Assembly (NCBI RefSeq): GCF_000292245.2
Contig: NZ_ALPT02000024.1
Span: 1 to 55,219, forward strand
From: Alkalihalobacillus alcalophilus ATCC 27647 = CGMCC 1.3604
GTDB lineage: Bacteria > Bacillota > Bacilli > Bacillales > Bacillaceae_D
Direction of reading: 5' to 3'
DNA length: 55,219 nt
The notes under the pieces were generated by a model. It did not search any database. It was not told the DNA's origin and saw only the letters and a list, made by a program, of their open reading frames with translations. Of the stretch, positions 44,822 to 53,482 are shown piece by piece. The translations under genes were made by a program, and so were the position numbers. How positions within the stretch are numbered: the first letter of the stretch is position 1; every line of letters begins with the position of its first letter.

Positions 44822-45805
44822 TTATACTTGATTAGTAATAGCTTCTTCAGCTCTTTTTTGGGCAATTTTATCTAACCTTGCTTGCACTTCGTCTTCGCTT
44901 AAATTATGCTCTGAGATGTAACGATTTCTTGGATGCTCGCGACATTCATCTGAACAACCACGCATATAAAAATGCTCATTTTCTTCCGAGATTAAGATTT
45001 GTTTATTACACTCAGGGTTTGCACAATTAACATAACGTTCACAAGGCGTTCCATCAAAATGGTCTTTTCCTACAATCACATGCTCAACCTGGTTAACAGG
45101 AACACTAATACGTTGGTCAAATACATATAATTGTCCATCCCATAACTTCCCTTTTACTTCTGGATCTTTACCATAAGTCACAATACCACCATGCAACTGA
45201 CTTACATCTTCAAATCCTACTTTACGTAACCAACCAGAAAACTTTTCACAACGTACACCGCCCGTACAATATGTCAAAATTTTCTTTCCTTCAAATTGCT
45301 CCTTATTCTCTTGAATCCAGTCTGGAAGTTCTTTAAATGTACGAATTTCAGGACGTACGGCTCCACGGAAGTGACCTAAATCATATTCATAGTCATTACG
45401 TGCATCAATCACAACCGTATCCTCTTCTTGCATGGCATCATAAAATTCAGTTGGACTTAAATACTTACCTGTTAATTTTAACGGATCCACGTCGTCTTCT
45501 AAACGAAGCGTTACTAATTCTGGACGATAACGAACATGCATTTTCTTAAAGGCATGTTCTTCTTCTTCATCCACTTTAAACACAATTCCACTGAAACGTG
45601 GATCATTTTCTAAGTACGCTTTATAAGCATCTGTTTGCTCAACCGTACCAGATACCGTTCCATTTATCCCCTCATCCGCTACTAGAACACGCCCTTTTAA
45701 TCCTAAGTCTTTACAAAATTTCAAGTGCTCTGCAGCATATTGTTCTGCATTTTCGATATTTGTATAAAAATAATACAATAATACACGAATCGGTTTGTCA
45801 CTCAT
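44822..45805 (-). CDS. trhO: tRNA uridine(34) hydroxylase, rhodanese family
   Basis: TrhO hydroxylates U34 of certain tRNAs, the first step to 5-methoxyuridine in Bacillus. The 327-residue protein has an N-terminal acylphosphatase-like region with RVLVADEGINGTVSG, then a rhodanese domain with DARNDYEYDLGHFRGA and the active-site Cys loop TYCTGGVRCEKF (about 185), and a C-terminal Cys cluster (ANPECNKQI, GCSDECREHPRN) that may bind metal. The start follows AGGAGG. It is a single-gene unit. Confidence 0.94.
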   Translation of the reverse strand: MSDKPIRVLLYYFYTNIENAEQYAAEHLKFCKDLGLKGRVLVADEGINGTVSGTVEQTDAYKAYLENDPRFSGIVFKVDEEEEHAFKKMHVRYRPELVTLRLEDDVDPLKLTGKYLSPTEFYDAMQEEDTVVIDARNDYEYDLGHFRGAVRPEIRTFKELPDWIQENKEQFEGKKILTYCTGGVRCEKFSGWLRKVGFEDVSQLHGGIVTYGKDPEVKGKLWDGQLYVFDQRISVPVNQVEHVIVGKDHFDGTPCERYVNCANPECNKQILISEENEHFYMRGCSDECREHPRNRYISEHNLSEDEVQARLDKIAQKRAEEAITNQV

Positions 45806-46162
45806 TGCTTTTCCTCCTACTGAAAATCATCATGTTATTTTCTCTGCCTTTTTTTCTACTTCTCTTTGCACTATGACGTACAAATAAGGCGCCAATAGAA
45901 GCACCTTGCCAAAAAATTTAAGCCAACATCGCATCCAAGCGCAGATTGGTGCTCTGTTTTTGTATAAAATATACCTATCTATTTAAACAAACTTTGTCTA
46001 AAAAATCAACTTGAGTCCTCATCAAATTGATTTCCAATTTTTCGCTAACATACGTTTACTTTTTATTAAAAAAGATCATATGCCTTATACGCTTCCTTAC
46101 GACTTGGCCCTCCCATCCAATATGGACAAGCTTAAATAACTTTACTGCTAATGTTATACACA
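45806..46162. other. Intergenic region without a supported gene
   Basis: This gap lies upstream of trhO. Open frames here (for example 46027-46248 on the plus strand) have no ribosome site and no recognisable product. GC-rich pieces near 45885-45955 (AGCACC and GGTGCT about 60 bp apart, then TGTTTTTG) could form a weak hairpin. Confidence 0.35.
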
Positions 46163-46201
46163 GAAAAAGCGATGAATCATTCTACTTAATTCATCGCTTT
46201 C
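46163..46201 (-). terminator. Terminator of leuA
   Basis: AAAGCGATGAAT pairs with ATTCATCGCTTT over an 11-base loop, with five T following on the minus strand, about 65 bp past the leuA stop. Confidence 0.85.
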
Positions 46202-46266
46202 TCTTTTATATATTTTGTTTTGCCTTCCCCAACACTCCCCCTCACTAATGCCCTTCTATTTAACCT

Positions 46267-47955
46267 TTAGCTATTCTGCATTTCAGTCTTCCCTATCACC
46301 TTAACGATTTTATTAACAGAACTAAATAATGCTTTGACAGAAGATGTCATGATATCTGGGTCAATCCCACAGCCCCAATACACTTGATTGTCTTTGGCTG
46401 TGACGCCAACATAGGATACCGCTCGAGATTCTGATCCTGATTCTAGTGCATGTTCTTTATAGATTAAATTTGTATATTCGATGCCTAAATGGGCTTGTAA
46501 AGCTTGGCTAATCGCATCAAGACGGCCATTCCCGGTTGCTTCTAATACTCGGTCAACACCATTTTCCCGCACATGGACAATCGTTTTATAGTCATCGAAA
46601 TTCATAAACTTATAACCAAGAAATTCAATTGGGCTTGAGATATTAACATAATTTTCAGTAAAAATATCATGAATTTGGGCTGGCTGTAATTCTTGGTGAT
46701 TTTTATCTGAAACATCTTTTACCGCATATCCAAAGCTCTCACGCATTTCGAGTGGTAACTCTAATCCATAATGTTGTTTCAGAATATAACCAATTCCACC
46801 TTTTCCCGACTGACTGTTTATTCGGATAATGTCCCCTTCATATTCTCGTCCAATATCCTTTGGATCGATTAATAAATATGGGACACTCCATTTTGATTCT
46901 GGTTTCTCTTCTTTATAGTTCATTCCTTTTGCTATCGCATCCTGGTGTGATCCTGAAAAAGCGGTAAAAACAAGCTCCCCTCCGTATGGATGTCTTTGCG
47001 AAACTTGCATTCTCGTTAAGCGTTCATATATCTTTTTAATTTCAGGAAGTTTCTCAAAGTTAAGCTTTGGATCTATACCGTGTGAGTACATGTTAAGGGC
47101 CAGTGTAACAATATCAACATTCCCTGTTCTCTCGCCATTACCAAACAAAGTCCCTTCCACTCTCTTTGCTCCAGCAAGCATCCCTAACTCTGCATCGGCA
47201 ACACCTGTGCCACGATCATTGTGAGGATGCAATGATACGATGACATTATCACTATAGTGAAGATGATCGATCATATATTCAATTTGACTCGCGTACACAT
47301 GGGGCATCGACATTGAAACAGTTGCTGGAAGATTAATGATTACTTTATTATTTTCAGACGGTTGCCACACATCAAGGACTCGATTGCAAATTTCTAAAGC
47401 AAACTCCATCTCCGTTCCCGTGAAACTTTCAGGTGAATATTGAAATTGGAAATTTCCCTCTGTTTTCTCTGCATATTTTTGGACCAGCTTTGCACCAGAT
47501 ACAGCGATTTTAATAATTTCTTCCTCTGTTTTTCTAAACACCTGCTCCCTTTGTGCAACAGATGTAGAATTATATAAATGAACCACCGCTTTTTTCGCTC
47601 CACGTAAAGCTTCAAATGTTTTTTCAATAATATGATCACGTGATTGAGTCAACACCTGAATCGTGACATCATCTGGAATTAAGTTTTGTTCAATTAACGC
47701 TCTTAAAAAAGCGTATTCCGTTTCAGATGCCGCTGGGAATCCAACCTCAATTTCTTTAAAACCAACATCTACAAGAAGCTGGAAGTATTCTAATTTTTCT
47801 TCAAGACTCATCGGAATGATCAATGCCTGATTCCCATCACGTAAGTCGACACTACACCAAGTAGGTGGTGCATCAATATACTCTTTTTCCATCCATTTTG
47901 TACTTTTGACAGGAGGAGTAAAATATCCCCTTTCGTATTTACTCACATTCTTCAT
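46267..47955 (-). CDS. leuA: 2-isopropylmalate synthase (LeuA, long type)
   Basis: LeuA condenses acetyl-CoA with 2-oxoisovalerate, the committed step to leucine. The 562-residue protein has CSVDLRDGNQAL and SLHPHNDRGTG metal and substrate motifs, ETEYAFLRALIE, and a C-terminal LeuA regulatory domain (about 430-560) that would bind leucine. It matches the longer type found outside classical ilv-leu operons. The start ATG at 47955 follows AGGGAG; TTG two codons earlier is less likely. It stands alone and is controlled by a T-box upstream. Confidence 0.94.
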   Translation of the reverse strand: MKNVSKYERGYFTPPVKSTKWMEKEYIDAPPTWCSVDLRDGNQALIIPMSLEEKLEYFQLLVDVGFKEIEVGFPAASETEYAFLRALIEQNLIPDDVTIQVLTQSRDHIIEKTFEALRGAKKAVVHLYNSTSVAQREQVFRKTEEEIIKIAVSGAKLVQKYAEKTEGNFQFQYSPESFTGTEMEFALEICNRVLDVWQPSENNKVIINLPATVSMSMPHVYASQIEYMIDHLHYSDNVIVSLHPHNDRGTGVADAELGMLAGAKRVEGTLFGNGERTGNVDIVTLALNMYSHGIDPKLNFEKLPEIKKIYERLTRMQVSQRHPYGGELVFTAFSGSHQDAIAKGMNYKEEKPESKWSVPYLLIDPKDIGREYEGDIIRINSQSGKGGIGYILKQHYGLELPLEMRESFGYAVKDVSDKNHQELQPAQIHDIFTENYVNISSPIEFLGYKFMNFDDYKTIVHVRENGVDRVLEATGNGRLDAISQALQAHLGIEYTNLIYKEHALESGSESRAVSYVGVTAKDNQVYWGCGIDPDIMTSSVKALFSSVNKIVKVIGKTEMQNS

Positions 47956-47994
47956 GTTCAAACACTCCCTTAAAAATTTTTATATTTTTTAAAA

Positions 47995-48240
47995 TTAAAA
48001 AGCCTTCCGTCTCTACATAAAGAGACGAAAGACTTTGACATCCTACGCGGTACCACTCTCATTCACACAAATAACGTGTGCACTTGGTTAGATAAAGGGA
48101 GCTCTCCCCTTACCTCCTATATTAACGGTTAGGTTCCGTCTTCACTTACTCATTGTTCAGTGAAGCTACTTCAAGGCGAGTTCAGAATTAATGACGACTG
48201 TTTTGCACCAACCAACAGCTCTCTTGACGTTTATAATCCT
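47995..48240 (-). promoter_or_regulatory. Leucine T-box leader of leuA
   Basis: The T-box motif GAGAGTGGTACCGCG lies at 48046-48060, followed by a terminator stem (GTCTCT/AGAGAC core, about 47995-48035) ending in T residues. The upstream stem I contains GAACTC (48178-48183), which puts a CTC leucine codon in the specifier position. Uncharged tRNA-Leu should stabilise the antiterminator and allow leuA transcription. The extent of the leader is approximate. Confidence 0.92.
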
Positions 48241-48407
48241 TACTATTCCTCTTCCATGTATTTATGAAATATTTTGAATAGTGTACTATAGATTTTCAGA
48301 AGATTCAATACCGAATGGAGAAGTTTTCAAAAATTCTAATAATATTTTTCTATTATATTATTTTAAAAAACTTTTTAGACCATTATTTTATCGACATCAT
48401 ATTAGTT

Positions 48408-49403
48408 ACTCAACTTTCGCATCGAGAAAATCCGTTTAACGAGTTGGCAGAGCGAAAGGGAAGCTCTTAAACAAATGCCCTTGACACGTTTGAAAAGCGA
48501 GAACGCACTATCACACCAAACGGATAAACTGTGCATTAAGAAAATTTTATAGACCCTCCGGCTGTCGCTCCCAAAACCATACTCCGCGTCCTGCGGGAAC
48601 CTGGCGAGCCTCCTCGGCAAGCCTTGCGGGGTCTCGCTCCACGGTTTATTCCCGCGGGAGTCTCCGTATCGTTTTGTCCGCTAAGTGTGGTGGAGAGGTT
48701 TGATGATATCGCCATTCTCAATTAGCTATTTCTAACGCAGGAGGACCTTCTTCTTCACTTTGTTAGTTATGAAAAGGCAGGATTCCAATCGAAACAAGCT
48801 CGCTAGTCTAGCTAACGTACAGAGCATCAACACGGATTTGTTTACAACTGTAACGGAATGAGTCATGGAAGGAGAAAAATCATTCTCAAGCTACTGTATT
48901 TTGAAGTATTGTCTGTTTTTTTATTCCATGAGAAAACCGAACCTAGATTCGATTCCATTATCTAGCGGACAAACAGACACGGAGACTCCCGCAGGAATAA
49001 ACCGTCCAATGAGACCCCGCAAGCGTGAAACGCTGAGGAGGCTCATGAGGTTCTCGGCAAGGAGCGGAGTGTCTGTTTGGGAGCGACCGCCGGAGGGCCT
49101 ATTATTTATTTCTTGATGCACAGATAACGTGAGATTGGTTTGTTCGTTTATGAACATAACGTATTTAAGCAAAGGGTTGACTGTTTACATTTTTTTTCAA
49201 TAGGAAGGAAGAGTTAATCACATTGTTCGCGACAGCCGAAGTGCTTCATTTTAGTGAACAGTTTCCTTCAACAGCCTACGAAGAGATGTGTTCAGACTGT
49301 CAACGATTGAACCGTTCATGTAAAGTCAATTTGAGTATTGTATCGCCCTAAAGTCAATCTCTAGCAACGGTTAAGAGGCAATCAAACGCTGCGAAAGTTG
49401 AGT
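48408..49403 (+). mobile_element. Structured non-coding repeat element, copy 3 (996 bp)
   Basis: The ends ACTCAACTTTCGC and GCGAAAGTTGAGT are perfect inverted repeats, and TAGTT flanks both sides (48403-48407 and 49404-49408). Two hairpins lie at 48572-48676 and 48970-49079; their outer arms are of the two types found in copy 2. The core with both hairpins is inverted relative to the ends when compared with copies 1 and 2, and part of the left end is duplicated after the second hairpin (about 49095-49145). Open frames across the hairpins are not credible genes. No transposase is present. Confidence 0.82.
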
Positions 49404-49477
49404 TAGTTAAAATGAGATTTGCAACGTACATCCATCGATTTGTGAGCCTCATCATAATGCCTCACTAATATAATAAG

Positions 49478-50014
49478 TTATTCTTTCCTTCTACTCTCCT
49501 GCCATTCTCGCTCTAAAATCGCCATTTCCCATAGACTCCAAAACTCCTGATCAACGAGCTGACATTCACGTTTTAATCCTTCTTTTTTAAAGCCTACTTT
49601 TTCATAAACCGCCAGCGCTCGTTTATTAAAATCAAAAACCCCGAGCTCAACCCGGTGAAGAGCTAATTCAACAAAAGCAACCTCTAGAATTGCTTTTATT
49701 AAATCAGTACTTAAACCAAGTCCTCTATATTCCGGAGCAATGAACACCTTCCCGATTCTTGCTGAACGATTCCTCCGGTTAACCCGCCCTAAAGAAATAT
49801 GCCCGATTACTTCTCCACTTAATTTTGAATGAACGTTATATATGTATGTGGTCGCACTTGTTGAATTTGCCCCTGTGCAATAATCCTGTAGCTGTTCTTC
49901 TGTTAAAGGGTACAAAAATTGGGAGCCACTCCATTGAATTAGAAATGCCTCAGATGGAATCCAATCGATTAACCTCTGATAATCTCTTTTTTGAAAATAA
50001 GATAATTGAACCAT
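49478..50014 (-). CDS. GNAT acetyltransferase (RimJ/RimL-like)
   Basis: This 178-residue N-acetyltransferase has an acetyl-CoA loop in IAPEYRGLGLSTDLIKAIL (about 105-123) and the typical ALHRVELGVFDFNKRALAVYEKVGF block (about 130-155). Members of this group modify protein N-termini, amino acids or small amines, and the substrate is not predictable. The start ATG at 50014 follows GAGAGGA by seven bases; the frame extends to 50044 without a ribosome site. It diverges from the ABC-F leader. Confidence 0.85.
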   Translation of the reverse strand: MVQLSYFQKRDYQRLIDWIPSEAFLIQWSGSQFLYPLTEEQLQDYCTGANSTSATTYIYNVHSKLSGEVIGHISLGRVNRRNRSARIGKVFIAPEYRGLGLSTDLIKAILEVAFVELALHRVELGVFDFNKRALAVYEKVGFKKEGLKRECQLVDQEFWSLWEMAILEREWQESRRKE

Positions 50015-50072
50015 TAGAATTTCCTCTCGACTATTTTTTACCACAATCTTAACACTAAAATTAATTGAAAAC

Positions 50073-50101
50073 TTGAACTTTTCTTTGATTTTTTTTATAA
50101 T
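50073..50101 (+). promoter_or_regulatory. Sigma-A promoter of the ABC-F leader
   Basis: -35 TTGAAC (50073-50078), a 17-bp spacer, and -10 TATAAT (50096-50101). The RNA should start near 50108 and include the leader peptide frame and two terminators before the ABC-F gene. Confidence 0.8.
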
Positions 50102-50134
50102 GAAAATATCTAATTAGGAACGGAGGTGGGAAAA

Positions 50135-50254
50135 ATGTGTAATCAAGCTGTTTGTGTGCATGATGGAATGACAAAATTTATGCTCGTTTGTCGTGCCAAA
50201 TTTGCTGTTTTAGTTGTGGACGGGAGAGATCTGTCCTTTTTAGCAACTAAATAG
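50135..50254 (+). CDS. Leader peptide (39 codons) of the ABC-F gene
   Basis: A short frame with a very strong ribosome site (GGAGGTGGG, five bases before ATG). The peptide starts MCNQAVCVHDGM and ends RDLSFLATK. It is too short to be an enzyme. It lies between a promoter and two terminators that precede the ABC-F gene, the layout of ribosome-mediated attenuation, in which a stalled ribosome in the leader opens the downstream gene. Antibiotic-responsive ABC-F genes are known to use this. The peptide family is not recognised. Confidence 0.7.
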   Translation: MCNQAVCVHDGMTKFMLVCRAKFAVLVVDGRDLSFLATK

Positions 50255-50312
50255 CTATACACACTCAGCGAAAACACCTTTTTACCCATCATATGGATAG
50301 GAATTATTATGG

Positions 50313-50338
50313 GAAGGGCTATATGGCTCTTCTTTTTT
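50313..50338 (+). terminator. First leader terminator before the ABC-F gene
   Basis: GAAGGGC pairs with GGCTCTTC with one mismatch across TATAT, then runs into six T. It is 59 bp past the leader peptide stop, with CCCAT/ATGGG just upstream as a possible competing stem. Confidence 0.65.
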
Positions 50339-50354
50339 ATTTCTATTTTTATTA

Positions 50355-50391
50355 GGCGGTCGAGGTTCATTTCTCGATCGTCTTTTTGTGT
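50355..50391 (+). terminator. Second leader terminator before the ABC-F gene
   Basis: GGCGGTCGAG pairs with CTCGATCGTC (one G-U pair) over eight bases, then TTTTTG. Being between the promoter and the ABC-F start, it is an attenuator candidate. Confidence 0.75.
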
Positions 50392-50464
50392 TTATTTTTA
50401 CTTAGAGAGTCAATCAAACGGCAACTTCTTTTAACAAACGGACTTCAAACTAGGAGGAATTAAA

Positions 50465-52336
50465 ATGATATTATGTCAGATTAAAGATATTACAAAAGAT
50501 TACGGGGGCCACACGATTTTCGAACAGCTTTCTTTTGAAATCAAAACAGGCGAAAAAATTGGACTTGTTGGTCGAAATGGCAGTGGGAAAAGTACACTAA
50601 TGAAAATCATCGCCAAGGCTGAAACAAGTGATAATGGTCAAATCCATGTCCAAAAGAACAGGCAAGTCGGCTATTTATCGCAAGGACAAACGACTATATT
50701 TGCTGGTACTGCCCGAGATTTTTTATTGACAGCCTTTTCTACCCTAATTCAAATGGAAAAGAAAATACGGAAATTAGAAACTGAAATGCCTCATCAATCT
50801 GGTAAAGATTTAGAGAAGTTCATGCATGAATACGGGGAGCTTCAGGAACAGTTTTCCCATTTAGGTGGTTATAAAATTGAAGCAAATATCGAGCAGGTTG
50901 CTGCAGGATTAAAAGCTTCCCACTTACTTGACCACCCCTTCTCAAACCTTAGTGGTGGGGAACAAACGAAGATCGAATTAGCAAGAGCTTTATTAAGGAA
51001 ACCCGACTTACTTTTGCTTGATGAGCCGACAAATCATTTGGATTTAAATGCGATTGAGTGGCTTACACAATTTTTACAAAACTATCCAGGCACCTTTATG
51101 GTCATTTCGCATGACCGTTACTTTTTAGATGAAACGGTTGAGAGAATTATCGATTTAGAAGATGGTGAGCTTCACAATTATTTGACGAACTACAGTGGAT
51201 TTGTGAAGGAAAAAGAAGAGCGATTATTAAAAGAATTCCAAGCTTATCAGGAGCAACAAAAGAAAATCAAAAAAATGAAAGAAGCGATTAAAAGGCTACG
51301 CGAATGGGCCAATCAGGCGAATCCGCCCAATGAAGGATTACACAAACGGGCCAGAAATATGGAAAGAGCTTTAGAAAGAATCGAAAAATTAAATCGCCCA
51401 ACATTAAACCATAAAAAAATGAACCTTGACTTTCAGACCGCTCATCGCAGTGGCAAAGATGTTTTGTCGATAAAAGATTTAAGAAAAGGCTATGATGGAC
51501 GCGAGCTATTTTCTGATGTCAATATGCATGTCCAATACCAAGAACGAGTTGCTCTTATCGGAGAAAACGGCACAGGTAAATCGACCTTCCTTAAGCTAAT
51601 TCTCGGGCAGGAAACAGTTGATGCTGGCGAAATAAAACGAGGAAGTAACATAAAAATTGGCTACCTTTCGCAAAAGCTCTATTCCGAACAAACAAAAAGA
51701 ACAGTGATTGAAGAGTTTCGGGAACATGTCATGCTAACAGAAGGAGAAGCTCGCCAAATTCTAGCCCAATTTCTCTTTTACGGTCATCGTGTTTTCAACC
51801 AAGTTTCCTCCCTAAGTGGTGGGGAAAAAATGCGACTCAGACTCGCAATTTTAATGCAACAAAATGTGAATTTATTTGTATTAGATGAACCGACGAATCA
51901 TCTTGATATCGAATCACGCGAAGTATTAGAGGACACCTTAGAAAATTACAACGGTACCATTTTAGCTGTTTCACACGATCGTTACTTCCTCAATAAGCTT
52001 TTTACAAAGATTTATTGGCTTGAAAACAAAAGCCTCTATTCATTTAACGGTGATTACGAATGGGCCAAACAAAAGATCACAGAAATTCGTTTACAGCAAG
52101 AGAAGCATGTATCAAAGAAAGAACAACCAACTAAGGAGGATATACAGGTCAGGCCAAAGAGAGAGAAGTCGAAAACATTTGATTTCGAAAAAGAGGTTTT
52201 TTTACTTGAAGAACAAATCGCAGCCTTAGATGAACAACTTCAAATGGAAGTAGACCTTGCCACTTTACAAGAGCTTTATCAAAAGAAAGAACAATTAGAG
52301 TTAAAATGGGAGCAATTAGTTGAAGAAATTCAATAA
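50465..52336 (+). CDS. ABC-F protein, probable ribosome-protection type
   Basis: This 623-residue protein has two ATPase domains without membrane helices. Domain 1 has GRNGSGKST, LSGGEQTKIELARAL and LLLLDEPTNHLD. Domain 2 has GENGTGKST, LSGGEKMRLRLA and FVLDEPTNHLD. Between them lies a charged linker (about 245-320, including KMKEAIKRLREWANQANPP) that in this family reaches the peptidyl-transferase centre. A C-terminal coiled coil follows (about 560-620). ABC-F proteins act on the ribosome, as housekeeping factors or as resistance proteins that remove drugs. The leader peptide and attenuator suggest the drug-inducible kind. The start follows AGGAGG by seven bases. Confidence 0.9.
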   Translation: MILCQIKDITKDYGGHTIFEQLSFEIKTGEKIGLVGRNGSGKSTLMKIIAKAETSDNGQIHVQKNRQVGYLSQGQTTIFAGTARDFLLTAFSTLIQMEKKIRKLETEMPHQSGKDLEKFMHEYGELQEQFSHLGGYKIEANIEQVAAGLKASHLLDHPFSNLSGGEQTKIELARALLRKPDLLLLDEPTNHLDLNAIEWLTQFLQNYPGTFMVISHDRYFLDETVERIIDLEDGELHNYLTNYSGFVKEKEERLLKEFQAYQEQQKKIKKMKEAIKRLREWANQANPPNEGLHKRARNMERALERIEKLNRPTLNHKKMNLDFQTAHRSGKDVLSIKDLRKGYDGRELFSDVNMHVQYQERVALIGENGTGKSTFLKLILGQETVDAGEIKRGSNIKIGYLSQKLYSEQTKRTVIEEFREHVMLTEGEARQILAQFLFYGHRVFNQVSSLSGGEKMRLRLAILMQQNVNLFVLDEPTNHLDIESREVLEDTLENYNGTILAVSHDRYFLNKLFTKIYWLENKSLYSFNGDYEWAKQKITEIRLQQEKHVSKKEQPTKEDIQVRPKREKSKTFDFEKEVFLLEEQIAALDEQLQMEVDLATLQELYQKKEQLELKWEQLVEEIQ

Positions 52337-52354
52337 TAAGATAAGGAGAAAACA

Positions 52355-53111
52355 ATGAAAATAACTTTTAAAGATACATTTGAATTAGGTGATATTATTT
52401 TTGAAAATGATTTATTTTCGCATTCCCACTTTGCGAAGGTTAAAATCATGTATGATGCCAATTTTGTTGAGTTTAAAGTAATGCCATCACTGGAACAATT
52501 TATCATGGCGGAAAGATATTTAAAAAAGTTCCACCAGAAAAATAACCAAGAGCATGTCAAATTTTTCTTTCCAGAAAATGCAGTTCTTCCAAGTGAGATC
52601 AATGAGTATTTGCAGCAATCGGCCTATTCATTTGCTAAAATGGAACTCTATAAAATAAGGGCAGACGATTTCGCTGGAGGTCCCCCTGCCAAAAGCGTTA
52701 CCGTTGAACAAGTCAACGAGTATAACTTAGAAGATTTTCTAACTTTACATCACCGTTTTAATTCTGAATATGGAAACGAATTTGCTACTAGGAAAAATCA
52801 AGTGTTGAAAGAACAATGGAATCAGGTGGATTTTTCATTTTACCTTGCCTATTTTGAGAGCAAACCAGTGGGGGGTTCTCAATGCGATTCAAACGGAAAA
52901 CGTGATCGAAATTGACAATCTTCATGTTGATGACAACTATCAAAAAAGAGGAATTGGGCGTCAATTGCAAAAAGCCGTCATGAACGAATTTCCTGATAAG
53001 ACGGTAATCCTTATTGCCGATGGAGATGATACTCCACGTGAAATGTATCAAAAACAAGGCTACCAATATTTAAGTTTTATGTATGAAGTTTTGAAAACAT
53101 GGGGTAAGTAA
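52355..53111 (+). CDS. GNAT acetyltransferase (frameshifted)
   Basis: The gene reads from ATG 52355 (after AAGGAG) through an N-terminal part and into a GNAT domain, but a run of six G at 52870-52875 shifts the frame and it stops at 52915. With five G the frame continues as KPVGVLNAIQTENVIEIDNLHVDD-like sequence to the stop at 53111, including the acetyl-CoA loop QKRGIGRQLQ and MYQKQGYQYL. The corrected protein is about 252 residues. It follows the ABC-F gene by 18 bp and may be co-transcribed. The substrate is not predictable. Confidence 0.82.
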
Positions 53112-53129
53112 AAACAGGCACAAAAGCTA

Positions 53130-53167
53130 TCCTAAAAGCTCTTAACGGAGCTTTTAGGAATTTTTTA
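53130..53167 (+). terminator. Terminator of the ABC-F/GNAT unit
   Basis: TCCTAAAAGCTC and GAGCTTTTAGGA are perfect arms with a six-base loop, then ATTTTTT. Confidence 0.9.
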
Positions 53168-53205
53168 TTAGGTCCATTACTATTTATCTTTTTTTCGCAC
53201 TCTAA

Positions 53206-53395
53206 TTTCTCACCACTCGGATTTTCATTACCTATTATCCTTTATTCGTAATGTAATTTCGCTCTGCTTAGCTTTTCATTACTTATTATCCGGTATTCGT
53301 AATGTAATTTCGCTCTGCTTGGGTTTTCATTACTTATTATCCCGTATTCGCAATGTAATTCCTCGCCACTTCGATTTTCATTACCTATCCAACTT
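53206..53395. repeat. 51-bp tandem repeat, nearly four units
   Basis: TTTTCATTAC begins units at 53222, 53273, 53324 and 53375, always 51 bp apart. Each unit has CATTAC and GTAATG (or CAATG) arms about 16 bases apart, so it can fold as a small stem-loop. The units are contiguous and non-coding, between two terminators. Confidence 0.9.
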
Positions 53396-53408
53396 TAGTC
53401 TAAACGTA

Positions 53409-53462
53409 TAAAAAAGAGCCATTCCATAAGGTTGTTTAAAACCCTTACGGAACAGCTCCTCT
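53409..53462 (-). terminator. Terminator of murG
   Basis: GAGCCATTCCATAAGG pairs with the complement of CCTTACGGAACAGCTC except at three positions, with A residues before it on the plus strand giving a T run on the minus strand. Confidence 0.75.
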
Positions 53463-53482
53463 ACTTTTATTATTGCATCAAA

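Noticed and set aside
46027..46248. 73-codon frame upstream of the leuA terminator
   Set aside because: It includes the terminator stem itself and has no ribosome site.
48865..49116. Frames on both strands across the second hairpin of copy 3 (also 34764-34994)
   Set aside because: Overlapping frames on both strands of a palindrome are expected by chance in GC-rich hairpins.
50143..50370. 75-codon frame on the minus strand of the ABC-F leader
   Set aside because: It opposes the well-supported promoter, leader peptide and terminators.
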